A stretch of 64,000 bases of DNA from Halosimplex rubrum (GTDB lineage Archaea > Halobacteriota > Halobacteria > Halobacteriales > Haloarculaceae), in assembly GCF_013415885.1 (NCBI RefSeq), contig NZ_CP058910.1:2108001-2172000 (forward strand), in the 5' to 3' direction. The notes beneath the pieces were generated by a model. It ran no database searches, was not told the DNA's origin, and saw nothing but the letters and a program-made list of their open reading frames with translations. Each line of letters begins with the position of its first letter. Position 1 is the first letter of the stretch. The position numbers and the translations under genes were made by a program. Below, piece after piece: positions 25,789 to 34,894 of this stretch.

Positions 25789-26379
25789 TCAGGCGTCGCC
25801 GGGGAACTCCTGGAAGAGCGTCTCGAAGTCCTCGCTCTCGCTGAGGTCCGAGACCGTCCGGTCGGCCTCTTCCCGGAGGTCTTCGACCTCGGATTCGAGC
25901 CGTTCGTACTCCGCGCTGTCTTGGAGCTCCACGAAGTCCTTCTCGGCCTCGAGAGTCGCCTTCTTCGAGGCGAGCGAGAAGAACTCCTGCATGCGCTCGT
26001 CGTAACTCTCCCGGTCGAGCATCCGCTCGGCCGCGCCGTGGAGGTCGTCGAGCATCACCGGCTTGGTGAGGTAGTCGTCGAACGGCATCTCGACGATGTC
26101 GAAGTCGGGGTCGACGGCGGTCACCATCACGACCCGGCACTCGAGTCGGCGCTCGCGCAGCGTCTCGAGGACCTCGTCGCCGTTCATCTCCGGCATCTGC
26201 CGGTCGAGAAAGACGATGTCGACCGCCTCGTCGGCCTGGTCGAGCGCCTCGTGGGGCCCGTACGCTGTCCTGACCTCGTACTCCTCTGCCAGCCAGGTCG
26301 AGTACAGGTCGGCGATGTCGCGCTCGTCGTCCACGACGAGCACGGTTTCGTCTCCGGAGTTGCGGTTCGGCGTTGTCAT
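25789..26379 (-). CDS. Response regulator with receiver and HalX domains
   Basis: 196 residues starting at MTTPNRNSG. Receiver residues ~12-120: VLVVDDERDIADLY (acidic pocket), VDIVFLDRQMPEMNG with the phosphoacceptor Asp, VMVTA and DYLTKPV with the conserved Lys. The C-terminal ~70 residues are the helical HalX domain (MQEFFSLASKKATLEAEK), found in haloarchaeal receivers without a DNA-binding domain. It probably passes phosphate or binds partners. No kinase gene adjoins; haloarchaeal kinases are typically orphan, and three lie 4-12 kb downstream. Confidence 0.9.
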   Translation of the reverse strand: MTTPNRNSGDETVLVVDDERDIADLYSTWLAEEYEVRTAYGPHEALDQADEAVDIVFLDRQMPEMNGDEVLETLRERRLECRVVMVTAVDPDFDIVEMPFDDYLTKPVMLDDLHGAAERMLDRESYDERMQEFFSLASKKATLEAEKDFVELQDSAEYERLESEVEDLREEADRTVSDLSESEDFETLFQEFPGDA

Positions 26380-26550
26380 CGTGAGTCCCGTGATTTGGAC
26401 GGACGGATTATCGACTATCGGACGAACCAGTGCATAAAACCACCCCATCGATTATCGTGTGTGAAAACCGGATCGAGGGACCGGGCGCTTCGACCGGGTC
26501 GATCCGTCCCATCGACGGCGTTATGTCGGCGAACGCCTTGGTGTCCATCG

Positions 26551-26982
26551 ATGGACGGAGCGTCGGACGACCCGCGGCGGATCCGGACGCTGGCGGTGAC
26601 CGCCGAAGACGTGGTCGCCGCGCTGGAGGCCCGGGCTCAGCGCGACCGACCGGTCGTGTTGCGGGCGACGCCGCCGTTCAGCGGTCGGATGCGCGCTCGC
26701 TTGCACGTCGCGACGGGCGAGTACGACGGGTCGCCGGCGCCGCTTCACGTCGACCCCGAATCGTTGCTCGACGACGCGGCGCCGACTTACCCGCGGCCGG
26801 CCGACACCGAGGACGAACTCCGAGCGGAGCCCGACACCGAGTACACCGTCGAACGCCACCACGACCGCCACGCGGACGCCGTCGCGACCTGGCGGGAGAC
26901 CGTCATCGACCACGTCCGCGACACCGCCACCGTCGAGACACCGTACGGCCCCCACGAGGTCGGGGTGTCGCTCCTCGGCTGA
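26551..26982 (+). CDS. Conserved-looking haloarchaeal protein of unknown function
   Basis: 143 residues starting at MDGASDDPRR. Hydrophilic, acidic; IRTLAVTAEDVVAALEARAQRDRPVVLRATPPFSGRM is followed by RARLHVATGEYDG and a C-terminal VATWRETVIDHVRDTATVE. The pattern (N-terminal helix, beta strands, long helix) looks like a small globular protein. I do not recognise it from a functional family. Its frame shows normal haloarchaeal composition and it lies convergent with nothing. Confidence 0.7.
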   Translation: MDGASDDPRRIRTLAVTAEDVVAALEARAQRDRPVVLRATPPFSGRMRARLHVATGEYDGSPAPLHVDPESLLDDAAPTYPRPADTEDELRAEPDTEYTVERHHDRHADAVATWRETVIDHVRDTATVETPYGPHEVGVSLLG

Positions 26983-27227
26983 ACCGACCGCACGAACGCG
27001 TACGTTCGCCAACCGATCACACAGTACTCGTCAACCGATCGACGAGATTGGATCTACTCGTTCGATAAAACGTCTCGCCGTTTCTCCGTCGGCGATGAAA
27101 CGAAATACGGGGTTAGTAAAACGTCCATACGCGCCCGTCGTTCGTGTGAAACGTTGTGAAATAACCGGAAGACTCGGACGGTTATAAGGTAATACCGCGC
27201 TATCGTGGAAGTACGAGGTTCCCCCGC

Positions 27228-27479
27228 ATGTCAAGTCGCTCGTCCGACCTCACGTCGTCGCTCGACCAGGCCGATGTCGGCGTCTCAGACGCCGGCAGAA
27301 GCATCGTCGCGCCGATCACCGGCGCCGCCTTCTGGGCGGCCGTCGCCCTTCCTTTCCTCCATCTGCCGCTGTTGCTGGCGACGGGCCTGTCCGCCGAGCC
27401 GTACACCGACGCGTTCGTCGCGCTGCTGGCGCTGAACGTCGTCGCACTGCTCGTCGGCCATCCGCACTACCGCGACTGA
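27228..27479 (+). CDS. Small two-helix membrane protein
   Basis: 83 residues; a polar Ser-rich N-terminus (~1-27) and two membrane helices (~30-50 and 60-77) ending in GHPHYRD. GGTTATAAGG at ~27179-27188 may be its promoter, giving a leader of about 15-20 nt. Unknown function; conserved small membrane proteins of this shape are common in Halobacteria. Confidence 0.6.
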   Translation: MSSRSSDLTSSLDQADVGVSDAGRSIVAPITGAAFWAAVALPFLHLPLLLATGLSAEPYTDAFVALLALNVVALLVGHPHYRD

Positions 27480-27567
27480 CCCGCCGAGCGACCGCCCGGC
27501 CACCTCCAGCCGGACGGTCGCGCCCTCGGGACCGCCCTCCGGCGGAGCGACCCTCCTTCCCTGACCG

Positions 27568-27960
27568 CTACTCATCGGAGCCGGCGATCGCCGCTCGCAA
27601 CCGCGGGATCTCCCGTCCGAGCGCCCGACGCTCGATCAGGACGAAGCCGCCGAAGAGACAGCAAAAGCCCGCCGCAGTCCAGCCGTCGACGACCTCCTCC
27701 AGGAACTGGAAGCCGGTGACGGCGGCGATCAGCGGGACCGCGCCGACGGCGACGGTCGCCCACTCGTCGCGGCCCCGCGGACACCAGCGGTCTGCCCGCA
27801 GGGCCGCGTACCCCAGCGTCACGACGCCGGCCACGTCGTAGCGCAGCGCCGCGAACAGGACCGGCGGGAACGCCGACAGCCCCGGCTTGATCGCCACGAA
27901 CGCCGAGCCCCACAGCGCCGACAGCGCCAGGAACAGCCCGAGGTTGCGGTACGTGGACAC
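27568..27960 (-). pseudogene. EamA-family transporter with a large internal deletion
   Basis: 130 residues in one open frame. The N-terminal ~85 residues are the start of an EamA (drug/metabolite) transporter: LGLFLALSALWGSAFVAIKPGLS, FAALRYDVAGVVTLGYAAL. The frame then jumps to a typical C-terminal end: FLEEVVDGWTAAGFCCLFGGFVLIERRAL. A normal member has ten helices and ~290-310 residues, so about 170 residues are missing in frame. Such a protein can hardly transport, though it could still be made. The damage is next to an IS6-type element. Confidence 0.75.
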
Positions 27961-28053
27961 GCGCCGCAGTTCGGGTGATCGGGCCTACCCTTTCGGCTTC
28001 GACTCTCCGACCGGTCGAAACCGGACGACTGGAACGGGACGGACCCCCCGAAT

Positions 28054-28750
28054 GGCAGTGTTCAGATAAGCCGATTCCATGCGAACGCGAAAGAGCTAAG
28101 CCAGTCATCGGCGGTTGCTGGATCGACATGACTGAAACAGTTTGAGAACGAATTAGTTCGGCGTTTTACCTCGCGAAAGACACGTTCGACGCTGTTGCGA
28201 TTTCCATGGCGTTCGTATCTGAAATCGAGGCCGTGTCGGTCGCAGGCTTCTTTCAGCGGAGTGGCGCCGTCGACGAGAAACACGGCATCGTCGACATCGT
28301 GTTTCTCGCGGAGTTCACCGAAGAACATCTCGGCGAGAGCGTTCGTTCTCGTCGGTTCAAGCTTCGTGTGGAGTAATTCGTTCGAATCGGGATCGACGGC
28401 GGCGTACAGCCAGTACTGCTCGCCGTCGATCCGGATCACGGTTTCGTCAACCGCAACGTGATCCGGTGACCGACCAGCCTCCGGCTGTAGATCGGCCTTG
28501 TGAACCCAGTTGTGAACGGTCGAACGAGCACGATTGACACCGAATACCTCTAGAAACGAAACAGTATTCGAAAGCGAAAGTCCAGCAAGATGCAGCTGAA
28601 TACTGAGCTTCATCAGCAGCTTCGGTGTCGCCTCGCGTTCAACAAACGCTAAGTCAATCTCGTCCAAACATCCACCGAGGCGGTCGTTTTCGGGCATAGA
28701 TCACTTTGAAAACGTACCGCCTCACTCTTCATCCTTATCTGAACACCGCC
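28054..28750 (-). mobile_element. IS6-family insertion sequence
   Basis: 697 bp bounded by 17-bp terminal inverted repeats GGCAGTGTTCAGATAAG (28054-28070) and, reading inward from the right, GGCGGTGTTCAGATAAG (28734-28750), with one mismatch. It encloses a single IS6-type transposase. The flanks (CCCCGAAT left, CCCTGTAC right) do not form a target duplication, which suggests replicon fusion, deletion or recombination after insertion. Confidence 0.9.
28062..28697 (-). CDS. IS6-family DDE transposase
   Basis: 211 residues. An N-terminal helix-turn-helix (LHLAGLSLSNTVSFLEVFGVNRARSTVHNWVHK) precedes the DDE core: VAVDETVIRIDGEQYWLYAAVD with the first two Asp, FLVDGA, and the Glu in NSVERVFREVKRRT. 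Length and motifs match short haloarchaeal IS6 transposases, so it looks intact. The stop codon lies in the left terminal repeat. IS6 elements move by replicative transposition. Confidence 0.92.
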   Translation of the reverse strand: MPENDRLGGCLDEIDLAFVEREATPKLLMKLSIQLHLAGLSLSNTVSFLEVFGVNRARSTVHNWVHKADLQPEAGRSPDHVAVDETVIRIDGEQYWLYAAVDPDSNELLHTKLEPTRTNALAEMFFGELREKHDVDDAVFLVDGATPLKEACDRHGLDFRYERHGNRNSVERVFREVKRRTNSFSNCFSHVDPATADDWLSSFAFAWNRLI

Positions 28751-29200
28751 CCCTGTACGGGCGAAACTTGCTTGACAAGCTGATATCCAATCCGGACTGT
28801 TTTGAAAATTTGGTTCAAACACGATCGTCATGAATCGACTGAGGCCCTTGGGTAGATCCACGAAACCGCGCTAATCGAGTATTTCGAGTGCCTATACAGC
28901 ACTCAACCCCACCACGGAGTTGTGCTGTTCGTCACGCTATCAACGACCAATTAATTGTACTGCCATGGATTAATGGCGGCCCTGTGCCGCTCTCGTTTCT
29001 CTATTTTTGATTCAGAATCGGGGATCGCCGTATTTCTGTATGACCTGCGGTCACACTCTAATATCGACGTTGCTTGCATCTAATGGGTGAGGACGGCACG
29101 TGTATCCACGGTTTCGGGACGCAAGAGAAGTTCGTCTTTCCGGGTGAGATGGTATGGACCCCGACGCCACACTTACACATATAGAACACCGAGAACAGAT
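28751..29200. other. Non-coding stretch between the IS element and kaiC-like gene
   Basis: 450 bp, AT-richer than the genome. It holds an AATTAATTGTACTGCCATGG / ATTAATGG patch near 28950-28975 with partial symmetry, and ends in CTTACACATATAG (about 29172-29184), a likely TATA region for the kaiC-like gene 17-29 nt downstream. A 33-codon frame from 29083 overlaps that promoter and is not convincing. Confidence 0.45.
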
Positions 29201-30682
29201 ATGACCGCACAAAGAGTTCCAACGAGCGTCCCAGGATTAGACGATGTTCTCAGTGGCGGGTTGCGCGAAAATCATAATGCACTGATTCGGGGGCCACCAG
29301 GTGCGGGCAAAACCATCTTCGGCTTACATTTTCTCTCTGACGGCGTGGACAACGGGGAAACAGCGTTATATATCAATCTGGGTGAACCAGGCGATTACGT
29401 CAAAGAGACCGTCGAACATTTTGATCTCAACCCGGACGGAATCCATTTCCTCGACCTCTCTCCATCTCACGAGGATTTCGACGAGGGCGAAAACTATTCC
29501 GTGTTCTCCTCAGCTGAAGTCGAACAGCCCTCGTTTATCGAAGAACTCCGCAGCACCGTCGAGGACCTCAATCCGGATCGAGTACTGCTCGACCCGATTA
29601 CCGAATTCCGCTACCTGACGACAGATGAACGCCAGTTCCGAAAACAGATTTTGAGTTTTCTTGATTTCCTCAGGGACAACGGCGCGACGGTGATATTCAC
29701 GTCGCAGGCCTCCGACTCGCTGTCTGACGATGATCTCCAGTTCCTCACTGATGCGGTCATCAACCTGGAAACCGATATCGAGGGATCGACACTCCACATC
29801 TCGAAATTCCGTGGCTCCTCCTACCAACGGGGAAAGCACTCCTACGAAATCACGGATGACGGAGTCACCGTCTTCCCGAAACTCCAGCCGGGGAAGTGGG
29901 ACCCCGAACAAATGGCTGAGACATCGGACAAACTCTCTTCGGGGATTCCCGAAGTGGACGAACTCCTCAAGGGCGGAATTGATGCCGGGACCGTGACGTT
30001 CGTCAGTGGCCCCACCGGGGCAGGCAAAACCACCACCGCGTTACAGTTCATCAAAGAGGCCGCCGGCCGCGGCGAGCGAAGTGTGATGTATTCGTTCGAA
30101 GAGTCACCAGAAACTATCCAAAAACGCTCCCGGTCGATCAATCTCCCCATCGAAGCGATGCTCGAACAGGGAACGCTCTCCATCGAAGAGATCGCCCCGA
30201 ACGAGTACACGCCAAACGAGTTCACATCACAACTCAAGACCGCCGTCGAAGACGACGAGGTGCGTATCGTCCTGATCGATGGCCTCCAGGGGTTCAAACA
30301 GAACCTTCGTGGGTACACGACGGAGCCGGAAGACGTGCTGCTCCGAATCGTGCGGTATCTTCGGGCCGCCGGCGTCTCGACCATTATTACGAACGAGGTC
30401 AGCAACATCACTGGCGAGTTCCGCGTCACCGAAGAATCAGTGAGCAACCTCGCGGACAACATTCTCTACATCCGATACGTGGAAATGGAAAGCGAACTCG
30501 GCAAGGTCATCGGCGTGTTGAAGATGCGAACGGGAGATTTCGAGCGCAGTCTCCGGGAGTTCGAAATCACGGAGTATGGGATCCGCGTCGGCGACCCGCT
30601 CGAACACATGCAGGGCATTCTCACTGGAACGCCCAGTTTCCAAGAAGACCAAAACGACGAACGGTCCCGCGATGGAGACTGA
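29201..30682 (+). CDS. Double-domain KaiC-like ATPase
   Basis: 493 residues starting at MTAQRVPTSVPG. Two RecA-type KaiC domains: CI-like (~1-235) with Walker A GPPGAGKT (~31-38), and CII-like (~245-475) with Walker A GPTGAGKT (~271-278) and SFEESPE, whose paired Glu match the catalytic pair of KaiC. In the first domain the pair is reduced to one Glu (NLGEPGD). Near the C-terminus EESVSNLADNILYIRYVE aligns by eye with the phosphorylated ISTITDTIILLQYVE of cyanobacterial KaiC: the Ser is kept, the Thr is Asn. The 3' end overlaps the next kinase gene by 11 nt, so the products are likely made together. No kaiA/kaiB is present. Confidence 0.92.
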   Translation: MTAQRVPTSVPGLDDVLSGGLRENHNALIRGPPGAGKTIFGLHFLSDGVDNGETALYINLGEPGDYVKETVEHFDLNPDGIHFLDLSPSHEDFDEGENYSVFSSAEVEQPSFIEELRSTVEDLNPDRVLLDPITEFRYLTTDERQFRKQILSFLDFLRDNGATVIFTSQASDSLSDDDLQFLTDAVINLETDIEGSTLHISKFRGSSYQRGKHSYEITDDGVTVFPKLQPGKWDPEQMAETSDKLSSGIPEVDELLKGGIDAGTVTFVSGPTGAGKTTTALQFIKEAAGRGERSVMYSFEESPETIQKRSRSINLPIEAMLEQGTLSIEEIAPNEYTPNEFTSQLKTAVEDDEVRIVLIDGLQGFKQNLRGYTTEPEDVLLRIVRYLRAAGVSTIITNEVSNITGEFRVTEESVSNLADNILYIRYVEMESELGKVIGVLKMRTGDFERSLREFEITEYGIRVGDPLEHMQGILTGTPSFQEDQNDERSRDGD

Positions 30683-32174
30683 ATTCCCCCTCACCGAGGA
30701 TATTCGCTCAAATCGGGATAGTAGAATTTCAACCGTTTTGGTTCGAACTGCAGACGAGGGAAATCGTCGCCAACTAACCAGATGGCTCACCGAGCAGGAA
30801 TCGTATGATAGAGTGGAGACGGATATTCGGACCGGCGAATTCGATTGCTGTATTCTGGATTGGGCGACACTCCTCGACAATCAGGGTGCCATTCGAACTC
30901 GAAAACAAGCGGAGCGAATTCCGCTTCCGTTCGTGTTGCTCGTCCCGGAGCAACGGGCAGACGAGATAACCAAAGCGCTTCAGGACGATGCCCGTGACTT
31001 ACATTCGCTAGTTGACGAACTACTTCGAATGCCGGTCTCGGAGCTTGAATTAGAACAACGACTCGAATCGGTTCTCAGAGCGCGTCATCAAGCGGTTGTC
31101 CTCGATGAAGAACACGAACAACTTCACGCGATCCGGGACAACCACCGCGGGCATGGAGTCATCCTCACGAACACGGATGGCATCATCGAGTACGTGAACC
31201 GTGGCTTCGAACAACAGTCGGGATATTCGAACGAGGAAGTGCTCGGAAAGACGCCGAACGTTCTCAACTCGGGCGAACACGACGAGTCCTTTTTCGCAGA
31301 CCTCTGGGAAACGATCACCTCGGGAGAGAAGTGGCACGGGGAAGTGATCAACGACCGCAAAGATGGGGAGCAATATGTTGTCGATCAAGTAATAGTGCCG
31401 CTCACGGGGCCGGAGGGTGAAATCGAGCAGTTTGTGGCGGTGAATCACGAAATCACGGAATTGCGGGAGTTAGCGAACTCGCTGAACGAGCAGCGCGACC
31501 AACTCGAACTCCTCAATCGCGTGTTACGGCACGACATTCGTAACGATATGAGCGTAATACTGGGATGGATGGAAATACTGGATGCCCACGTGGATAGCGA
31601 CGGCGAAGAGATGCTCGACCGGGTACTCACGTCAGGACGGCACGTCGTCGAACTCACGGACGTTGCCAAGACTATCGTCGAGGCGATCTTCGAAGAAGAA
31701 GATGTTTCGCTCGAATCGGTAGAGTTGGGATCGCTTCTCGAAACTGTCATCGAGACCCGAAAAGAGACGTTCGATCAAGCGACGATACGGATGGACGGCC
31801 GACCACCGGCCGTTACTGTTGAGGCCAACGAGATGCTGTCGGCCGTCTTCCGGAACCTGATCAACAACGCCGTTCAACACAACGACGCGGACGAACCGAA
31901 GGTCACGATTTCCTCGCAAGTAGACGATGGCTCGGTTCGTATCCGAGTTGCAGATAACGGGCCCGGAATCCCTGACGACCAACGAGACCAAATCTTCGAT
32001 AGCGACGAGAAGGGACTGGACAGCACGGGGACGGGAATGGGGCTGTATCTCGTCACTAATCTGGTCGATATGTACGATGGCTCGGTCTGGATTGAGGACA
32101 ACGACCCGCATGGGGCGGTGTTCGTCGTGGATCTCCCCACGAGTGACTCATCCAGTGGTGATGCCAGTGAGTGA
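30672..32174 (+). CDS. PAS-domain histidine kinase with degenerate receiver
   Basis: 500 residues starting at METEFPLTED, inside the end of the kaiC-like gene. Residues ~18-138 are a receiver-like domain: Asp in FDCCILDWATL, but the conserved Lys before Pro is replaced (LLRMPV). PAS at ~155-265 (GVILTNTDGIIEYVNRGFEQQSGYS). HisKA at ~278-345 with His-287 in LLNRVLRHDIRND. HATPase follows with N box FRNLINNAVQHND, DNGPGIP and GTGMGLYLV, all intact. No membrane segments, so it is a soluble sensor. The PAS domain has no LOV cysteine; its ligand is unknown. Confidence 0.93.
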   Translation: METEFPLTEDIRSNRDSRISTVLVRTADEGNRRQLTRWLTEQESYDRVETDIRTGEFDCCILDWATLLDNQGAIRTRKQAERIPLPFVLLVPEQRADEITKALQDDARDLHSLVDELLRMPVSELELEQRLESVLRARHQAVVLDEEHEQLHAIRDNHRGHGVILTNTDGIIEYVNRGFEQQSGYSNEEVLGKTPNVLNSGEHDESFFADLWETITSGEKWHGEVINDRKDGEQYVVDQVIVPLTGPEGEIEQFVAVNHEITELRELANSLNEQRDQLELLNRVLRHDIRNDMSVILGWMEILDAHVDSDGEEMLDRVLTSGRHVVELTDVAKTIVEAIFEEEDVSLESVELGSLLETVIETRKETFDQATIRMDGRPPAVTVEANEMLSAVFRNLINNAVQHNDADEPKVTISSQVDDGSVRIRVADNGPGIPDDQRDQIFDSDEKGLDSTGTGMGLYLVTNLVDMYDGSVWIEDNDPHGAVFVVDLPTSDSSSGDASE

Positions 32175-32267
32175 GAATACAGCAGATCTGTTCGGAAACT
32201 CTAGCAGACGGTCTACACAAGTGCTACCGAACCTCTATGTCTTCGAAGAAAGAGGTGACGGGGACTA

Positions 32268-34463
32268 ATGGAGCAACGCACGGACTCTGCGAATGAGATC
32301 GACTCTTGTGACCGGATTCTTCCGCTCCTGTCCGAGTCGGGGGACCGACGATTGGTCACCGAGTGGATCGAAGAGCATCCCTCCTACGAGCCGGCGGACC
32401 TGACAGGCAGTATTGAGGATACTGCCTTCGACGTGTGCATCATGGATACGGGGGCCTTTCAGGAACATCTCCCAGCCCTGCGCGCGAAGAAATCGGCTGC
32501 ATCACCCGTGGTGCTCCCATATCTTCTGTTACTCAACGAATCCGATCCCAACATTACCGAGATTGATGGCGGTGACCTTGCGGAAAACGTGGTGACGGAA
32601 TCGATTGATGAAATCGTCACGATGCCGATCCAGCAGGCCGAACTGCACTGGCGACTGGCAGCGTTGCTCCGCCTCCGAGAGCAGTCACTCACATTACGCC
32701 AGCGCGAGCGCGACCTCGAACGACAGGTAGATTTCCTTGAAAAAGCGCAGGACATCGCAGACGTGGGGGCCTGGGAGTACGACGTTCGTACAAACGAGAA
32801 CACCCTGACCGAGGAAGTGTACCACATACACGACCTCCCGGAAGACCGTGAACTGACGCCTGAAGAGAGCATCGAGCACTACCACCCGGATGACCAGAAT
32901 ACGGTTCGAGAGGCCTTCTGGGGAGCTGTTGAGGAGGGCGAGTCCTATGATATCGAGGTACGGCTGATCACCGCCGAGGGCGACCAGCGGTGGGTCCGCA
33001 CGCGCGGCGAGCCACAGCAGGAAAACGGCGAAGTCGTCCGCATCCGCGGGACGATCCAGGACATCACCGACCGCAAGGAGCGCGAGCGTGAACTCCGGCG
33101 TGTCAACCAGGCGGTTGAAGCTTCAGAGCACGCGATTTTCATCACTGATCCTGACGGGACGATCACGTACGCCAACCCGGCCTTTGAAGAGCTGACGGGG
33201 TTCACTCGGGAGGAAGCTATTGGTGAAACACCGGCCATCCTGGACTCCGGGGAAATGCCCGAGGGGTATTTCGAGGAGTTCTGGGAAACAATCCGCTCGG
33301 GCGAAACGTGGGAGGAAGAGGTGGTCAACCGTCGCAAGACTGGGGGGACGTACACTGCCCATCAGACCGTCGCTCCGGTCGCCGACGACGGCGACATTGA
33401 GGCATTCGTGGCGGTCCAGACCGATATCACGGAGCGCAAACAGCGAGAACAACGCCTCCAGCGACAATCACGAGCGATCGCGGACGCCCCAGTCGGCATT
33501 ACCATCTCCGACCCGGAACAGGAGGACAACCCGCTGATCTACGTGAACGACGCCTTCGTGGAGATGACAGGGTATCCGCGTGAGGAGACCTTCGGGGAGA
33601 ACTGTCGGTTCCTTCAGGGTGAGAACACGGATTCCGAGCGGGTGGCGCGGATTCGGGAAGCGATTGATAATGAGGAGCCGATTGCCATCGAGCTCCGTAA
33701 TTACCGGAAGGATGGCACCGAGTTCTGGAATCACCTCGAAATCGCTCCCGTCAGGAACGACGAGGGAGAGGTGGTCAACTACGTCGGATTCCAACAGGAC
33801 GTGACCGAGCGACGGCAACATCACCAGCAGTTAGAGACTCTCGACCGGGTCTTGCGTCACAATCTCCGTAATGAAATGAATGTGATTCGGGGGCGTGCTG
33901 AACTGATCCACTCCAAGACATCGGGCGAGGTTGCACAGTCTGCTGTAAATATTATAGATACGAGTGATGGACTGCTGGAGACAGCCGAGAAGGAACGAGC
34001 GATAACGGAAGTACTCCTGGAAGACCCGGTGGAAAAAGAACTCACTCTCAAGTCGGTACTCCAGGATATTGTTTCGACTGTTGAGTCCGTGTATCCTGAA
34101 GCGAGAGTTCAGGTCGAGTGCCCCGAAGGCGTGACTGTGAGAGCGACGGAGCGGTTTGAGGATGCACTCATTGAACTTGTTGAAAATGGGATCATTCACG
34201 ACGACTCTGACTCTCCAGAAGTTACAATCACTGTTACCCGTAGTGACGGAATAATGCATATTGACATAGCCGATACTGGACCGCAGATACCCGAGGTCGA
34301 ACAGAACATCGTAAAAGAGAATGCGGAGCGCACACCGGTGTATCACGAGAGCGGTCTTGGGTTGTGGCTCGTCAAATTGATCCTAACCCGTTCGGGGGGA
34401 ACCATCACGGTGAACGAGAATACTCCAACCGGAAATATCGTCAGGATCACGTTCCAACAGTGA
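32268..34463 (+). CDS. LOV-type, three-PAS histidine kinase
   Basis: 731 residues, soluble. Receiver-like N-terminus (~15-135) keeps Asp-60 (FDVCIMD) but has Met for the conserved Lys (VTMPI). PAS1 ~160-270, PAS2 ~280-390, PAS3 ~400-515. PAS3 carries the LOV signature GENCRFLQGENTD with the adduct-forming Cys-446, plus flavin-contacting Asn-478 (LRNYRKDG), Asn-488 (EFWN) and Gln-509 (GFQQD). The kinase part has His-531 (LDRVLRHNLRNE), a N box with ELVENG (Asn-640) and GLGLWLV; the G1 box is unusual (ADTGPQIP in place of DxGxGI). It begins 93 nt after the other kinase and is likely in the same operon as the KaiC-like ATPase. Blue-light sensing is inferred from the motif. Confidence 0.92.
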   Translation: MEQRTDSANEIDSCDRILPLLSESGDRRLVTEWIEEHPSYEPADLTGSIEDTAFDVCIMDTGAFQEHLPALRAKKSAASPVVLPYLLLLNESDPNITEIDGGDLAENVVTESIDEIVTMPIQQAELHWRLAALLRLREQSLTLRQRERDLERQVDFLEKAQDIADVGAWEYDVRTNENTLTEEVYHIHDLPEDRELTPEESIEHYHPDDQNTVREAFWGAVEEGESYDIEVRLITAEGDQRWVRTRGEPQQENGEVVRIRGTIQDITDRKERERELRRVNQAVEASEHAIFITDPDGTITYANPAFEELTGFTREEAIGETPAILDSGEMPEGYFEEFWETIRSGETWEEEVVNRRKTGGTYTAHQTVAPVADDGDIEAFVAVQTDITERKQREQRLQRQSRAIADAPVGITISDPEQEDNPLIYVNDAFVEMTGYPREETFGENCRFLQGENTDSERVARIREAIDNEEPIAIELRNYRKDGTEFWNHLEIAPVRNDEGEVVNYVGFQQDVTERRQHHQQLETLDRVLRHNLRNEMNVIRGRAELIHSKTSGEVAQSAVNIIDTSDGLLETAEKERAITEVLLEDPVEKELTLKSVLQDIVSTVESVYPEARVQVECPEGVTVRATERFEDALIELVENGIIHDDSDSPEVTITVTRSDGIMHIDIADTGPQIPEVEQNIVKENAERTPVYHESGLGLWLVKLILTRSGGTITVNENTPTGNIVRITFQQ

Positions 34464-34894
34464 GACCAGTACCGCTCTACAGCAGTCCGTCACTGTGTAC
34501 TGAGTTGTTGCCTTGTGGCGTCTTCTGGGCACTTACCAGATCGCTCCTCTTGTGAGCGTCTAGAACAGCAGTGGTACACGACGAATGCTGTGCTGACCGG
34601 TTCAGAATAACCTAACTTCGACGAACTCTATGCCAGTATGCACTCTCCATCTCGCTGGGAACTCTGAACAGCATCTGAAACGGATAGGAATGTCAGCGGT
34701 TAATTCGCGTATTCCATCTTGCACGGTTTTCGGAAGACATGCGAGATCTGTCAGAATTAATCAATCAATACGCAGTTCTCCCTGAGAGAGTGTTTCAAAC
34801 TATAAAATGGATGAAAAATGAGGGTTTCAACAGAGCCGATGAGAATTAATTGACGAGATCGTCCCGCTACTGGACATCGCAGTAGTACTGCCTG
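34464..34894. other. AT-rich non-coding region before the recombinase gene
   Basis: 431 bp, clearly AT-richer than the genome average, with several short dead frames. A stretch near 34810-34845 (ATGGATGAAAAATGAGGGTTTCAACAG begins at 34808) has the look of degraded mobile-element flank, but I cannot name the element. It probably contains the 3' ends of transcripts from both sides. Confidence 0.4.

Noticed and set aside
28649-28861. A 70-codon minus-strand frame at the right end of the IS element
   Set aside because: Crosses the terminal inverted repeat and shows no domain or promoter.
29083-29184. 33-codon frame before the kaiC-like gene
   Set aside because: Overlaps the likely promoter of the kaiC-like gene and has no ribosome-binding site or recognisable motif.
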